Positions 35,706-48,282 are shown, counted from the first letter of the stretch. The stretch is 64,000 nt of DNA from Pristionchus mayeri (GCA_036245805.1 BTRK01000003.1:42921215-42985214); one strand, 5' to 3'. A program made the numbers and translations. Notes: a model not told the origin generated them from the letters alone.

Positions 35706-38700
35706 ATGGTGCGATTACTTCCCCTTACTCTCGCCATTTTATCATCGGCAAATGCACTCAAAATACTCCAAATAGTGCCCGGATTCACTAACAGTCATGT
35801 CCTCTTCAACTACAGATTGGCTGAAACACTCACGTCAGTTTATTTTATAGTTTGTGGTTTCCCTGCGATTTTATCTCTATTTTACTCACCAATATCCTAT
35901 TCGAAATTGCAACGAAATTCGAGTAGGTGCGTAGAAAATCAGTCGATTTTCTTCCTCGAGTAATTGAATATTTCATAAACTTGTATGATTTCAGATCGCT
36001 AGGACACTCGGTGAAGCTATGGACGCAAATGGAGATGGCTATGCTCGACACGGGCAACAACAAATTGCCGAAGGGTGAGGGAAGCTCAATATTCCGATAG
36101 TTTAATGTTCTCTCCCATCACAGACGATAACCAATACATTCAGGAGTGACGGAGTACCGCATCCCGATCCAGTTCAAGGATAAGCTGAAGCTTGATGGGC
36201 TCAAGGTCTGCATAATTCAGCTGCTTTTAGCTTTCCCGTTCCCTCCATTGCCGTATTTAAACTAGCAAAAGCGGTAAAATTCACCCTGAGATTGGTATTC
36301 CAAAGTGTACAACTGTTCAGATTACAAAGATATAATGGGGTTACAGAGATGGATAAACAAAGTAAAAATTGCAGGTCTTCCAATCGATGATCTTCAACAG
36401 CGGGGATGCTTATGAGCTGTGGTGGACGGGCAGGGAGTTCAAGTCAATGAGGGTATGCAAACTTAAAAGTGTTCATTTTTTTGGTTTAAATTTTACTGTT
36501 GCCAAAAATCGACCAATAGCATCACTCTCCTCTTTGGCGCATATTCTTGCCCTGTCTGGCTGTGGCCCTGTCTGAGAGAAGGGGGAGTGACCGTACAATG
36601 AGGTCAGACCGGCTGGTGCTACTGCTATATCTGCTATATATATCTTCACGTCACCGTCACTTCGTTCTACCATTCTCCTGACCGAACAAAGAGAGAGCAT
36701 GGGAAATGAAGAGAAGGAACTTGAATTTCGAAATCGAGGTTCGATTACCAATTTTTGCACAATTTCCAGGTAGAAGCGTGCGAGCAGATGCTGACCCTGC
36801 CCGACTCCGTGTACTCCTCCTGGAGAGAGGAGGGATTCGACCTGGCCATCGCCCACTTCCACGATCTGTGCCCACTGGCCATTGCGGATAAGATGGGCGT
36901 GAGCAATGTGTGTATTTTCACCGTTTCATGATCAAGTAAATTTTGCCTCGTGTGAGTTTATTATATTTGAAAATATGGCGATGTTACATGAGAACGCTTA
37001 TATCACGCAATTCACGAGAGAATCGAGCTGAAATCGCCATTCTTGGGAATGGAGGGAACATCGTGAAATGGGTTCTAGCCGGATTTGGGAATCCTGAGGG
37101 ATGTCTGACACTCCCCCAAAGTCTCATTGTTCAGATTTCATTTTGGACTTCATTGCACCGGGTCGAATCTAGGCACCTCCCACTTTGAGAGCTAATATTC
37201 CGGTTACAGTGACAGATAGAGCAAAATTGACCTCTGAGTGACCCCGGCTCATTTTTCGAGCTTTATCGATCAATCCTGAGAATGTTCATTTAAACCATGC
37301 TACATTCTAGGTGAATTTTCTCGAAAACGAATGGAAAGGAGCAGCTAAAACTTTAAGAGTGTATGAATCTGAACGAGAGCTACCGAATGAGGTGCTTGAG
37401 CCGAAAATATGGGCACCTGGGTGAGATTTTCGCCTTTTAAACTCTCCCGGATCGTTTGAACTTTATTTTCAACAGACAATTCTCTTTCACACCGCTCAAT
37501 TCAGACCGCGCGGCCAAGAATGATCGACTTTCCTTCGGAGTGTCTGTAGAAAATAAAGTTCAAATGATCCGGTAGAGTTTAAAAGGCGAAAATCTCACCC
37601 AGGTGCCCCTATTTTCGGCGCAAGCACCTCATTCGGTAGCTCTCGTTCAGATTCATGCACTCTTAAAATTTTAGCTGCTCCTTTCCATTCGTTTTCGAGA
37701 AAATTCACCTAGACTGTAGCATGGTTTAAATGAACATTCTCAGGATCTGATTTAGATGGATCGATAGAGCTCGAAAAATGAGCCGGGGTCACTCAGAGGT
37801 CAATTTTGCTCTATCTCTCACTGCAACCGGGATATTTGCTCTCAAAGTGGGAGGTGCCAAGATTCGACCCGGTGCAATGAAGTCCAAAATTAAATCTGGA
37901 CAATGAGACTTTGGGGGAGTGTCAGACATCCCTCAGGATGCCCAAATGCGGCTAGAACCCATTTCACGATGTTCCCTCCATTCCCAAGAATGGCGATTTC
38001 AGCTCGATTCTCTCGTGAATTGCGTGATATAAGCGTTCTCATGTAACATCGCCATATTTTCAAATATAATAAACTCACACGATTCGATTTTCTCGTGAGA
38101 GGCGTGATATTTTCTTGCTCTGGTCCAGGAATTGGAAAGATTGATTGCTTCTGATTTTCTGAACTGCTTTCGCCAATTCATGACGAAATTCTCTCATTTG
38201 CAAGAAATGGAACGTATGTTCAGGTGGTCTGGATCACTCACGGTACCTCCATCTATGACTTCACAGCGGTGGCCCTCGGCCTCAGGACAACTCCAGCTTC
38301 CCTGCCCCATCCACTCTCCAGTGCAGGTTCATATTTGTCGGCTTACTTAGAGCAACTGCAAACTTACTCTTGTCTTTCGAGGTATTGATGTGAAGAAATC
38401 ACGCAAATGGCTGAAATATGCAACATGCCGAATCAGGTTTCGAGCTCTCCTTCCTCGATCGTCTCTGCAATCTCTTCTGGCATCTATCCACCATCGATTT
38501 CGTGAATCTACCTCAGGACCTGCTATACGAAGAGAACGATATGTACACTGGTAAGACCAAATACAACCAGAGTATGTCACTTCAAAACATGATCGATATT
38601 CGATTAAATGTAGCATTCAAGGCATACCAGAATCGAGAAAAACCGGTGTCGGCTTTTCGAAATATTATGAAAACGTTTTCAGAGATGATGGGCCCATCCA

Positions 38701-41700
38701 CACCCGATCTCTGGTCCCTTTCTCGTCAAGTTCCTTCTCTGTTCATCAATGGTTAGTTCCTTCCGACTCTTATCATTGTGCAAAACTTCTCGGAATTCAG
38801 ACGTAACTGATGTACTCCTTCTTTCTTATGTTCGAAAATGTCCGTAATTTTTCAAAGGAACATTTAGACAAGGGATAAAATGAAGCAATGATTAAGGTGA
38901 GCGTATGCTCGATTTCCCGCGTCCTCTGCCCATCTCGATCTCGTTCACTGGGGAACTCGGCGCGAAGAAGAAGGAGAAGAACAATGGTAAGCATCGTTGA
39001 TGCGTGCACGAACTAGCATGCCAATCCATGTCTGTCCCTGTCTCCCACTTTCGATGAGTATTTGCTAACACGAAGATGTGCTTTCAATTGCACACTCGGG
39101 GATTCTCCCTTCACTCTCACACCTTGTCTCTGCTTCTAAACGTAATAAATAATGCTTAATTTCAAAAACACTCATCTTTTTCGAAATTAATGAAACATAC
39201 ATGAAATGCACCTTCACAATAATCTCAGCTAATTAATTCATCCTTCCAGCAAACGCTCCTTCATTCCCCGAGCCGCTCCACTCGATTCTCGAGAAGACTG
39301 AGAAGGGCCTGATCGTATTCTCCCTTGGCACTGTATCCAACACGACGAACATGCCGAAAACTATGATTGTGAGATCATAAACTAATTTTAATCGATAATA
39401 ATGAAAATTGTGAGTTACCGAGTGCAGATTTTTTACAATACGTCACACTTTCAGAATTTTGAATAAGGAAGTTACTGTTTTATTGTTATTATTTTAATTA
39501 GGACTCCTTCGTCGGCGCCTTCGCTCGACTCGACAAAGGCTACACCGTCTTGTGGCGGATGGAAATGGAGATCGAGGAGGCGAAGGAGATCGAGAACCTG
39601 CATCTGGTCAAGTGGCTCCCGCAGAGAGAGCTCATGAGTGAGTACGACTGAGCTACCGTAACCCAACCTACAGTAATCTAACCGTGTGATTGACGTGATT
39701 TCGCAATGCATTGACGATGTAGCCTAGCCAGCGAAGAGTAGTAGTAAAGGGAAGATTTTCTAGAAGAACACTAATATGATGAGATAATGCAATCTCTCAT
39801 CTTTGAGGACACCCCAAGATGAAGCTGCTCATCGCTCACGGTGGATACAATTCACTTCTGGAGACTGCTCAGGTGATCTAATAACCTGAAACTCTCTTTA
39901 GTTCATCCTGTTCAGCTATAGTGTGTCATTCACAATCAGCAGATAATAAAACAATATATAAGAATTATTCGAACCAGTGGTATGCAATCATGTAAACTAC
40001 AGGCGGGCATTCCGGCAGTGATGATGCCCCTCTTCGCCGACCAGAAGATCAACGCCCAGCGAGCTACTAGATTCGGTAAGCCCTTGATGTCTCTTAATTC
40101 TGCATTTAAGAGACCCGCTCCGTAAGACTCGACCATATCAACCACCCCCCGGACACGTCCTCTAGCAATGAGAACCCATAGCCCATACTTGGTAGTTAGG
40201 AGGGTCTTGGGCCCGCATTGCACAAAATGACCCATATTATATGTCACCGCCTAATATGCGTGAGAAAATCCGCATGAAGTGCAAAAAAGTCGAAAATCGT
40301 ATCTTCTAAATGGTAGAAGATGGACTTAGTTTCATATTTTCATTAACGTAGGGGTACTCTGATACTACTAAAAACTTGTTTTGATTGAATTCTGCATAAC
40401 TTCAAAAATATTTTTTCGGAAAAAAATTTCGTATTTTTGATCTAGATCTCCCATTTCGAGTGGAATCCCATAGCTTTCATGCACACGTTGGAGTACACTC
40501 GTACCTGTATTGAACCCACACCAAATTGGATACTCTCACTTTTTCAAAGTCTGGGGATTTTGAATCGAAGGTAGTGCTTCTGTGCACCTGGGTGATAAAC
40601 TGAAGCCATATCATTCACTCGATGGGCAAATCGATTAAACAAGATATTTTTTAAACATTTAATAGCTTGATATAATACATTAAAACTTGAAAACCTGAAA
40701 TTGTTTCATTTCCGAAAATTCGATTTTTCGACCTTCGATTCTATGTTTCCATAGTTTCCCATAGTTTCGACCAAGATGGTGCAGTAGTTCTCACGTTGAG
40801 TTCAACTATACATAATGAGCTTCATGTGTGCTTTCAAAGTCCCAATATATGCGCCCAAACTTCCCTGATCGAGAGAAACGAAAAAAAGGAAAATATCGAA
40901 ATTATGAGGTAATGCACTCAATTGACTATCTACGAACGGTTCTTAACATTACTAAACCGTGACGTCATGTTCTCATCAAGGGTACCTCAGAATGATCCAT
41001 TTCTGAAATTTCGATTTTCTAATCATCGATTTTGATGATATTTTGATATCCAAAAAAACACATATATTAAAACAGATCCAATAGGTTCAACCGTGAAATG
41101 ATAGTAGGACTCAGCATAGATGCAGAAACACAAAATCAGTCTCCCACGTGCTTTCAAACTCCTGTAAAATATGACCAAATCTTCGTGATCGGTAGAATCA
41201 AAGAAAAAAGTATAGCGAAATTTAGATGAAACTGCATTTTATTTTGTATTAAAGAATGTATTGTAGTATTATTTAATCATATCAGTCATGTTGGCATCAA
41301 TAGTACCACAATTTGGCTCATTTTCGATAATCCGATATTCAGCAGCGCGTTTTTGCCGAAATTTTGGCATCTGTTGAACATCACACGCATTCCAGAGCCC
41401 AATGTTTATAAAAGAAAATGGTAGTATCCTTCACTGTTAGCACGAATAATACAGTAATGCATTTTCATTGGCTTTCAAATTTCCGATATTTGCTCTCGAA
41501 ATCGCATGGTCGACATTGAATTTATTCTACTTCAATCATGAATGTTCGTTCAAAAAAAATCCGAAATTTGAAAGCTAGTGAAAATGCATTGTTGTATTAT
41601 TCGTTCTAATAGTGAAGGATACTACCATTTTCTTTTAAAAACATTGGGTTCTGGAATGCTTGTGATGTTCAACAGATGCCAAAATTTCGGCAAAAACGCG

Positions 41701-43765
41701 ATGCTGAATATCGGATTATCGAAAATGAGCCAAATTGTGGTACTATTGATGCCAACATGACTGATATGATTAAATAATACTACAATGCATTCTTCAATAC
41801 AAAATAAAATGCAGTTTCATCTAAATTTCGCTATACTTTTTTCTTTGATTCTACCGATCACGAAGATTTGGTTATATTTTACAGGAGTTTGAAAGCACGT
41901 GGGAGACTGATTTTGTGTTTCTGCATCCATGCTGAGTACTACTATCATTTCACGGTTGAACCTATTGGATCTGTTTTAATATATGTGTTTTTTGGACATC
42001 AAAATATCATCAAAATCGATGATTAGAAAATCGAAATTTCAGAAATGGATCATTCTGAGGTACCATTGATGAGAACATGACGCTCACGGTTTAGTAATGT
42101 TAAGAACCGTTCGTAGATAATCAATTGAGTGCATTACCTCATAATTTCGATATTTTCCTTTTTTTCGTTTCTCTCGATCAGGGAAGTTTGGGCGCATATA
42201 TTGGGACTTTGAAAGCACACATGAAGCTCATTATGTATAGTTGAACTCAACGTGAGAACTACTGCACCATCTTGGTCGAAACTATGGGATTTGAAATGCG
42301 AATGACCTTTTTGAGATACTAAAATTAACATAGAATCGAAGGTCGAAAAATCGAATTTTCGGAAATGAAACAATTTCAGGTTTTCAAGTTTTAATGTATT
42401 ATATCAAGCTATTAAATGTTTAAAAAATATCTTGTTTAATCGATTTGCCCATCGAGTGAATGATATGGCTTCAGTTTATCACCCAGGTGCACAGAAGCAC
42501 TACCTTTCAAAATCCCCAGACTTTGAAAAAGTGAGAGTATCCAATTTGGTGTGGGTTTAATACAGGTACGAGTGTACTCCAACGTGTGCATGAAAGCTAT
42601 GGGATTCCACTCGAAATGGGAGATCTAGATCAAAAATACGAAATTTTTTTCCGAAAAAATATTTTTGAAGTTATGCAGAATTCAATCAAAACAAGTTTTT
42701 AGTAGTATCAGAGTACCCCTACGTTAATGAAAATATGAAACTAAGTCCATCTTCTACCATTTAGAAGATACGATTTTCGACTTTTTTGCACTTCATGCGG
42801 ATTTTCTCACGCATATTAGGCGGTGACATAAAATATGGGTCATTTTGTGCAATGCGGGCCCAAGACCCTCCTAACTACTAAGTATGGGCTTTGGGTTCTC
42901 ATTGCTAGAGGACGTGTCCGGGGGGTGGTCGATTTTTACAGAGCATGTCTCTTAAATTCACATTGGCGAAGACTACTTGACAGCGAAAATAGTAAAAATG
43001 AATCCGCATTTGTTGCCCGCTATCTAGTCGTTGTGTGACTGGATTCTCGATGTTGAAACCATGCGAGCGACCACTTTTAATCTTTCTGTCCAGGCATCGC
43101 TCGGACCCTGAACAAGCACACTCTCACTCCTGATGCAGTCTACGATGCGATCACTGATGTGCTGAGCGATGAGAAGTGAGTTTCCATTTTTCGATTTTGT
43201 CCAACTAACAGGGTCTTTATCAACATTATCTTCACTGTAAGCATTTTGCATATCAATATCACGGGAGAAATACAAAATAAGAGGGCTCGCTTTCAGGTAC
43301 GCTCACTCCGCCCGTCGTCTCTCTGCAATGCTCTCTGACCGTCCGACCGCCTCGAATGGGGGCGGAGCCAACGCTCTCTTTGACTATCTGCTCAAATTGT
43401 CTGTCAAGGTAAGTGGCGAATAGGTGAGCGGTGCGCTCTTCATAGCCGGCAATATGTCATTTTCGCTATGACGAATATTTGAAAATCACCGTCATTTGAA
43501 CAATCTCTAGATGGTACTACACTCGAAAAGCTAATAAATGGATAAAGGAAAAAAAACATTTTTCCAAAAAATATCAAATTTCCTGGACCATAGTTTAATT
43601 CCAACTCCACTCGGAAATATGAAAGCTACCTTAATCGTAGACTAATTTCAGGACCATCGCTACTTCACTCTCCATCCTGCTCGTCATCTCTCATTTATCG
43701 ACTTCTACTCACTGCCACAATTGCTGATCGCTCCGCTAGTGTTGATTGCCGTGCTCAGTTGGTGA
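35706..43765 (+). CDS. UDP-glucuronosyltransferase (UGT, GT1 family)
   Basis: ER membrane enzyme that moves glucuronic acid or glucose from a UDP-sugar to small lipophilic molecules (detoxification). Sixteen exons, all in phase: 35706-35833, 35995-36074, 36144-36205, 36375-36452, 36770-36907, 38224-38326, 38437-38550, 38683-38751, 38897-38986, 39250-39368, 39502-39637, 39808-39872, 40003-40075, 43094-43175, 43297-43408, 43652-43765; 520 residues, normal for the family. Signal peptide 1-17, then KILQIVPGFTNSHVLF with the family's N-terminal His (H31). The C-terminal donor-binding half has LIVFSLGTVS, LVKWLPQRELM, HPKMKLLIAHGGYNSLLE (383-391) and PLFADQKINAQRA. The C-terminus is a membrane helix ending in LSW with no lysine-rich cytosolic tail, unlike typical UGTs. 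Introns 5 and 13 hold giant palindromes. Intron 7 (132 bp) has no stop in frame. Confidence 0.92.
36949..38081. repeat. 1.13 kb palindrome in transferase intron 5
   Basis: CGTGTGAGTTTATTATATTT at the left end is mirrored at 38062-38081. Arms of about 530 bp are nearly identical up to a loop of about 65 bp (37478-37540). The arms contain AAAATTGACCTCTGAGTGAC and its complement. It is fully intronic, between exons 36770-36907 and 38224-38326. No transposase frame was seen. Confidence 0.9.
40110..42951. repeat. 2.84 kb palindrome in transferase intron 13, flanked by TTAA
   Basis: Left arm about 40110-41486, loop about 72 bp, right arm about 41559-42951. The ends are GAGAC...GTCTC, and TTAA occurs immediately outside each end (40106-40109 and 42952-42955). 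Both arms share long identical stretches, such as CCACCCCCCGGACACG near the ends and GCTTTCAAATTTCCGA at the loop. The arms contain no credible coding sequence. A TTAA target is typical of piggyBac-type insertion, so a fold-back non-autonomous element is the simplest reading. Confidence 0.9.
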
Positions 43766-43975
43766 TATATTCATTCAATTTCCCTACCGTAATCCAGCCT
43801 GCCCTACTGTCCACTCGGGTACCGCATTGTTACTTTTTTTTAAATTCCGTCGATAAATAGCGTCATGATGTTTACGTATTTTAACCGTGATGTTTACGTT
43901 CTCAGTCGTGCGTGCTCTTCTTACAATCGTATTTCTAAAAAATCAATAAAAATAGGCGCGCTAATCAATATTTAT

Positions 43976-45819
43976 TCACACAAGCATCATCAGACAGGCA
44001 ATAGCGAGCAGCAAGAATGGGGAGAGCATGCCCGAGTGATTGCAGTACTCTTCGTCACAGCAGCACACCTTCGTGGAGCCACCGGAGATGCACGACTTGA
44101 ACTGTGCCTGGAACACCTACAGTATCTTCATCTAAAGTAATCCCACAGTGTTCCCTCATCATCAAAGTCTCAGCCACAGTATTCATCTCTACAGTAACCG
44201 CGCCAAAAGTTCTGCCTAACGTGATCAATTACCCTCAAGAATTCTTAGTCGAATAATTAAAATCTCAACTTTTCCCAATCTACAGTAATCCTACCGTACC
44301 GTGCACTTCTGCCCGCATCCGTACTCCGCAGTGTCGTCCGCGTAGCCGATCTTCCAGCACGAGGAGAGCGGGCAGCGAGTCTGCAAGCAATGCTTAAAGA
44401 ATAAATTTTAAAGAAATAGAGGCTCATTTTCTCATTTTCGGGTATGTCTCAGGTGCACTACGCTAATTATAACACACTATCTGACAGAATCGAAATAGAC
44501 TTGGCACAGGCCGAAAATTCGATTTCCTACTAACTTCACCAATAGGTCGGCCTCCACGAGGGGAACCGACGAGCATCCTATTTTCTATCTGAATCTCCGC
44601 GGCGGCGGGCGCGGATTTTGAATAATTGACTACGGTAACCTCGAAATTTAAAATCGACTCATATGACTGCGGCGCTAGGGGCGCTGCATTCCTTGACAAA
44701 TTCTAAGACTTTTTTTACTCCGGAGAGATTTTTATCAGATTCCATCTAACGCCGGAAATCAATAATTTCACTTTTATTTCGGACATGCATGCAATTCCCC
44801 AGAATTTTTTCAAGAACTCCGACAAATATTATTGTTGATCTAGCTTCTGCTTGAGCCGATAATACAACAATAATATTTGTCGGAGTTCTTGAAAAATTTC
44901 TGGGGAATTGCATGCATGTCCGAAATAAAAGCGGAATTATTGATTTCCGGCGTTAGATGGAATCTGATTAAAAAACTCTCCGGAGTAAAAAAGTCTTAGA
45001 ATTTGTCAAGGAATGCAGCGCCCCTACCGCCGCAGTCATAGGAGTCGATTAAAAACATTCGATGCTACCGTAGTCAATTTTTCAAAATCCGCGCCCGCGG
45101 CCGCACGGATTCAGATCGATAATCTGGCGATGCTCGTAGGTTCCCCTCGTGGAGGCCGACCTATTGGTGAAGTTAGTAGGAATTCGAATTTTCGGCCTGT
45201 GCCAAGTCGCTGAAGAAATATGTTGATTTTCTCAGATAGTATGTTTTATGAGGTTATCAACTATCTAGAGCACCTGAAACATCATAAAATTACCCAAAAT
45301 TACCTGAAAATTGAAACCCTAATACTATTTGAGAATAGGGTTATCAAATCCAGCACTTCTTCGGTTTCTGGCCACCCCCCCCCCCTCCCCCTCTCCCTCA
45401 TCTAGCCCACTCATTTCTAGGCATTCCTCCCTGATTTTCGGCCGCTCAACCCCTCAATAATGGTAGGGAATGGGAAATTGGGGGGGGGGCTGGCTAGAAA
45501 CCGAAGAAGTGCCTCAAATCCTCTTTCTCAAAACAATCGCCCTACCGGTGGAATGGGGATAGGACTAGTAATTTTGTTGGAATGCGACACGGAGCAGACT
45601 CTACATCCCCACTCCTCAAGCTCGACCGTAAAATACCATCTGGTCTCGTCTTAACATCATTCTAAGCATACCAATCAGCAACAATAAGTCATCCCTTACC
45701 GTGTGAATCAGCGAGTCCTCCCTCCTTTTGACGAAGCAACGAAAGGCAGTGGATGAAGAGAGAAGAAGGAGAAGGAGGAAGAGGAGGAGGAGAGAGGGAC
45801 GGAGGGAGAGAACGACCAT
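43976..45819 (-). CDS. Ly6/uPAR-like three-finger protein, probably GPI-anchored
   Basis: Three exons on the minus strand: 45700-45819, 44300-44380, 43976-44116 (stop TGA 43976-43978), phase 0 throughout; 113 residues. A long signal peptide (MVVLSLRPSLLLLFLLLLLL) precedes the mature start near AFRCFVKRRED. The ten Cys include TRCPLSSCW, YGCGQKCT, KSC and the closing motif CCCDEEYCN, which fits the Ly6/three-finger end CCxxDxCN. A hydrophobic C-terminus (FLLLAIACLMMLV) ending at the stop fits a GPI-attachment signal. Such proteins sit on the outer cell surface and often act as partners of receptors or channels. AATAAA overlaps the stop. Intron 1 contains two inverted repeats (44497-45209 and 45328-45538). 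The gene converges on the transferase, 210 bp away. Confidence 0.8.
44497..45209. repeat. 0.7 kb palindrome in Ly6-like gene intron 1
   Basis: GACTTGGCACAGGCCGAAAA at left is mirrored at the right end. Arms of about 340 bp, with loop near 44838-44865 (TCTAGCTTCTGC). The arms contain GGTCGGCCTCCACGAGGGGA and its complement. Confidence 0.9.
45328..45538. repeat. Inverted repeat with C-run and G-run arms
   Basis: CACTTCTTCGGTTTCTGGCC followed by a C run is mirrored by a G run and then CTAGAAACCGAAGAAGTG. The outer parts (TTTGAGAATAGG and CCTCTTTCTCAAA) pair imperfectly. It lies in intron 1 of the Ly6-like gene. Confidence 0.7.
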
Positions 45820-45963
45820 TCAATCAGGGAGGGAAGGAGAGGAATGAGGGGAGGGTAATTGGTTCATTTCCATAATTTGGACCCAATTTATCCTGTGATG
45901 AGATATTTTTCAGCTCAATTTAGTTATTTGTACAGTTTTGAAAGAGATAGACGGGCAAGCTCG

Positions 45964-46206
45964 CTAATTGGAAAGTGGGGAAGGACGAGGACAGCAAGAG
46001 AGACTTGACGTTTGATCTCGTAGAAACACTGTGTGCTTTCTCGTGGTTAATACTAGTCTTTCATGATTCCTCTCTTCCGGGTAGTGTCCACCTTCTTTGA
46101 GAAATTGATGTGTTTTACACACCGAATGCATACAATACTTCTTTACTTTCTTTTTGGCGATACAAAGCATACAATAACGAAATGGTTCCTCATCTTTTGA
46201 TGGCAT
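45964..46206 (-). other. Open frame with Cys/His cluster, origin unclear
   Basis: An 80-codon frame contains YCMLCIAKKKVKKYCMHSVC, a C-x2-C...C-x4-C arrangement resembling the zinc-ribbon tail of some transposases. An overlapping upstream frame (46143-46334) reads NENGVSAQSIRHRILEG. Neither has a start region or splice sites I can support. Possibly a transposase relic; otherwise chance. Confidence 0.25.
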
Positions 46207-46554
46207 GTTCCTTCAAGAATTCGGTGACGGATGGACTGAGCAGATACACCGTTCTCGTTATCTCCTAACACGATCTGTAAGTAGTACTTTGGGTTAATCA
46301 GATACAGGCCTAGGGCGATGACGTCACTGAACACCGTTGACGTAATCGCATGAAGGCTAGCGAGTCATTATGCGACGAATGTTCTGAAGCAGACCTTGTA
46401 CAAACGATTTCGATTGGCAACTACAGGAAAAACTAAACAAACGGGGTACCGATTTTCAAAATATACGCAGTATTTCATACTTTCCGAATGCACGCGCTCA
46501 AATTCGAAGGATCAACTTCTGCAGCTGCATGATCTTCTGAAAGGGAGTGTTTAG

Positions 46555-46666
46555 TAGTGATGCCCAAAACGGCGCGCGCTCTCCTCGTTTCTCACGCTCT
46601 CTCGCCGGTCAGACAGATCAAGAGAGCGTGTGAAGCGAGGAAAGCACGCGCCGTTTGGCATCACTA
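46555..46666. repeat. TAGTGATGC hairpin element, copy 2
   Basis: Same ends, arms and loop (CCGGTCAGACAGATC) as 16745-16856, with a few substitutions. The right arm has decayed slightly (GAAGCGAGGAAAGC). Confidence 0.85.
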
Positions 46667-47076
46667 GTGTTTAGGACTTCGGGGATGACGAAAACTCGAA
46701 AATATGGAGTTCTCGAAACGGTGAGGTTACATTCTGATTAGTGTAGATCTATTTAGTTTGGTAAGATAAAATATGCCAGACCAGGAAGCTTCGTTTGATG
46801 CACTCTCTCGCCATTGTACTGGTCAGTACAATTGAATGAACAGAGTGTGGTGTCGTTTCACGAGGTTTACTGCTTACCGTCCTGACATTGAGCCGTTCAC
46901 GACAATGGCTATACACGAATTTACAGCCTTTGCTGCGGTCTGAAAAAAACACGCCCATGAACTTTGACAAATCAAGCAGTCACTCCCCTAATGTACGTGC
47001 GTGCTCAGAGCGAACGAGAATTGTTGCAAGAAGAGAGGTAGAAATATAAAAAATTTGACCAAAAAAAGATACTTAG

Positions 47077-47127
47077 CCACCTTCCACCTTCCGTAGCCAC
47101 CTTCCGAAGTAGCCACCTTCCGAACTG
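47077..47127. repeat. Short tandem repeat GTAGCCACCTTCCGA
   Basis: Three imperfect copies of about 15 bp (TAGCCACCTTCC followed by CC, GTA or GAA). Confidence 0.7.
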
Positions 47128-47195
47128 TGATCCTTCTCCTTTTATTTCACCGAAATATATCGTTGCTTGGCTCCAATGGCCTTGCTTTATTGAAC

Positions 47196-48282
47196 TTATT
47201 GTAAAGTTGGAAACTGCTCATGCAGTCTCGTGAGATTGTATAGGAATCTGTAAATATAAAGGTGGAAAAGGGACAGGAAGAAAGGAAAACAAGTCGCGAA
47301 CGTAAAGAAATAGTCAGAAGAGGGAGAAGCGCACGCACATCGATGCAGTATACATCCCTTACTGAATCTCGGGGAGGTGAGAGAATGAGAAAGGGTAGAC
47401 TGGAGACTAATGATGGCTCATAGACGCGTGCTCTCCTCGTTTCACACGCTCTCTCGATCCCTCTGACCGGTGAGAGAGAACACGAAATGTGGAGAGAGCA
47501 TGACGACTCGGCACCGCTAATTGGGGCGAAGAAGCCATTGAAAAGGTGCGCAGAGAGTAATAGTCTTGCTGTATCCTGTTAAAATGTTGTTCGCTTCTAT
47601 AACCAGCCAAAGAATGTGCAAAATGAGAAAAATATTGAGCGCCTACAATCGTCCATTCGGAATCATCCACACACATGTCGCGACTCGGCTTGAAACAACT
47701 TGATCCCGCTCCAAAGTGAAGAGATAATTATTATTTTTAAAGTTAGATAATAAAAGAGTGGGTAATAGAGTAAAGACATATTGTGAGGAAGAAATTTTAC
47801 GAAAACAAAAAGTGGGAAATTGTGGCTTGAGCTCGACTAAGCGCTGTTATTTCATCACTGGAAGCACATGTGACAAGGTTTTGCCATCGTTGAACTTAGT
47901 CGTCAATTAATTTTCACTACTTTGAAATTTGCAATTCTGTGAGTTTGAAGTCTCGAATTCGCAGTTTATTTATTTCTCTTCATCCGACAATACAAAAATA
48001 TACAATAAAATGTGCTTGATTGATATCTTTCCGTGCTTTCCGAGTGGAATTTGACTTCATTGTCCTCCTTCTTTCTGAGTTTCTCTGGAAAGTCATAAGG
48101 TTGTCATCAGAAAGTCATCAGTTCATTACTCGACAACTTACCGACTTTGTTCTTTTCTGTCTCTGGAGAGTAGCAACATGTGCAGGAGAATAATGCATCT
48201 GAATGAAGTTTTCGAATTTCGTAGAGTTCGAAATGGAGGGGCTGTGTACATCGCTTGTGGCATAATTTCACTTACCTTTCAT
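47196..48282 (-). CDS. Tandem array unit 1: exon-like pieces of small Cys-containing gene(s)
   Basis: Minus-strand pieces with good splice sites and matching phase: a 7-nt first exon (48276-48282, ATG AAA G), 48142-48198 (ALFSCTCCYSPETEK) and 47966-48084 (EKLRKKEDNEVKFH to a stop that overlaps AATAAA), giving about 60 residues. Downstream, a separate final exon (47196-47247, FLYNLTRLHEQFPTLQ, stop TAA, then AATAAA) is conserved in all three units; its upstream exons are unclear. No signal peptide and no domain I recognise. Function unknown. A hairpin MITE lies between the two parts (about 47424-47495). Confidence 0.35.

Noticed and set aside
28385..43765. Operon of the three consecutive plus-strand genes
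   Set aside because: Gaps of about 580 and 740 bp with their own poly(A) signals are larger than usual nematode operon spacing, and no SL2-type signal could be identified.
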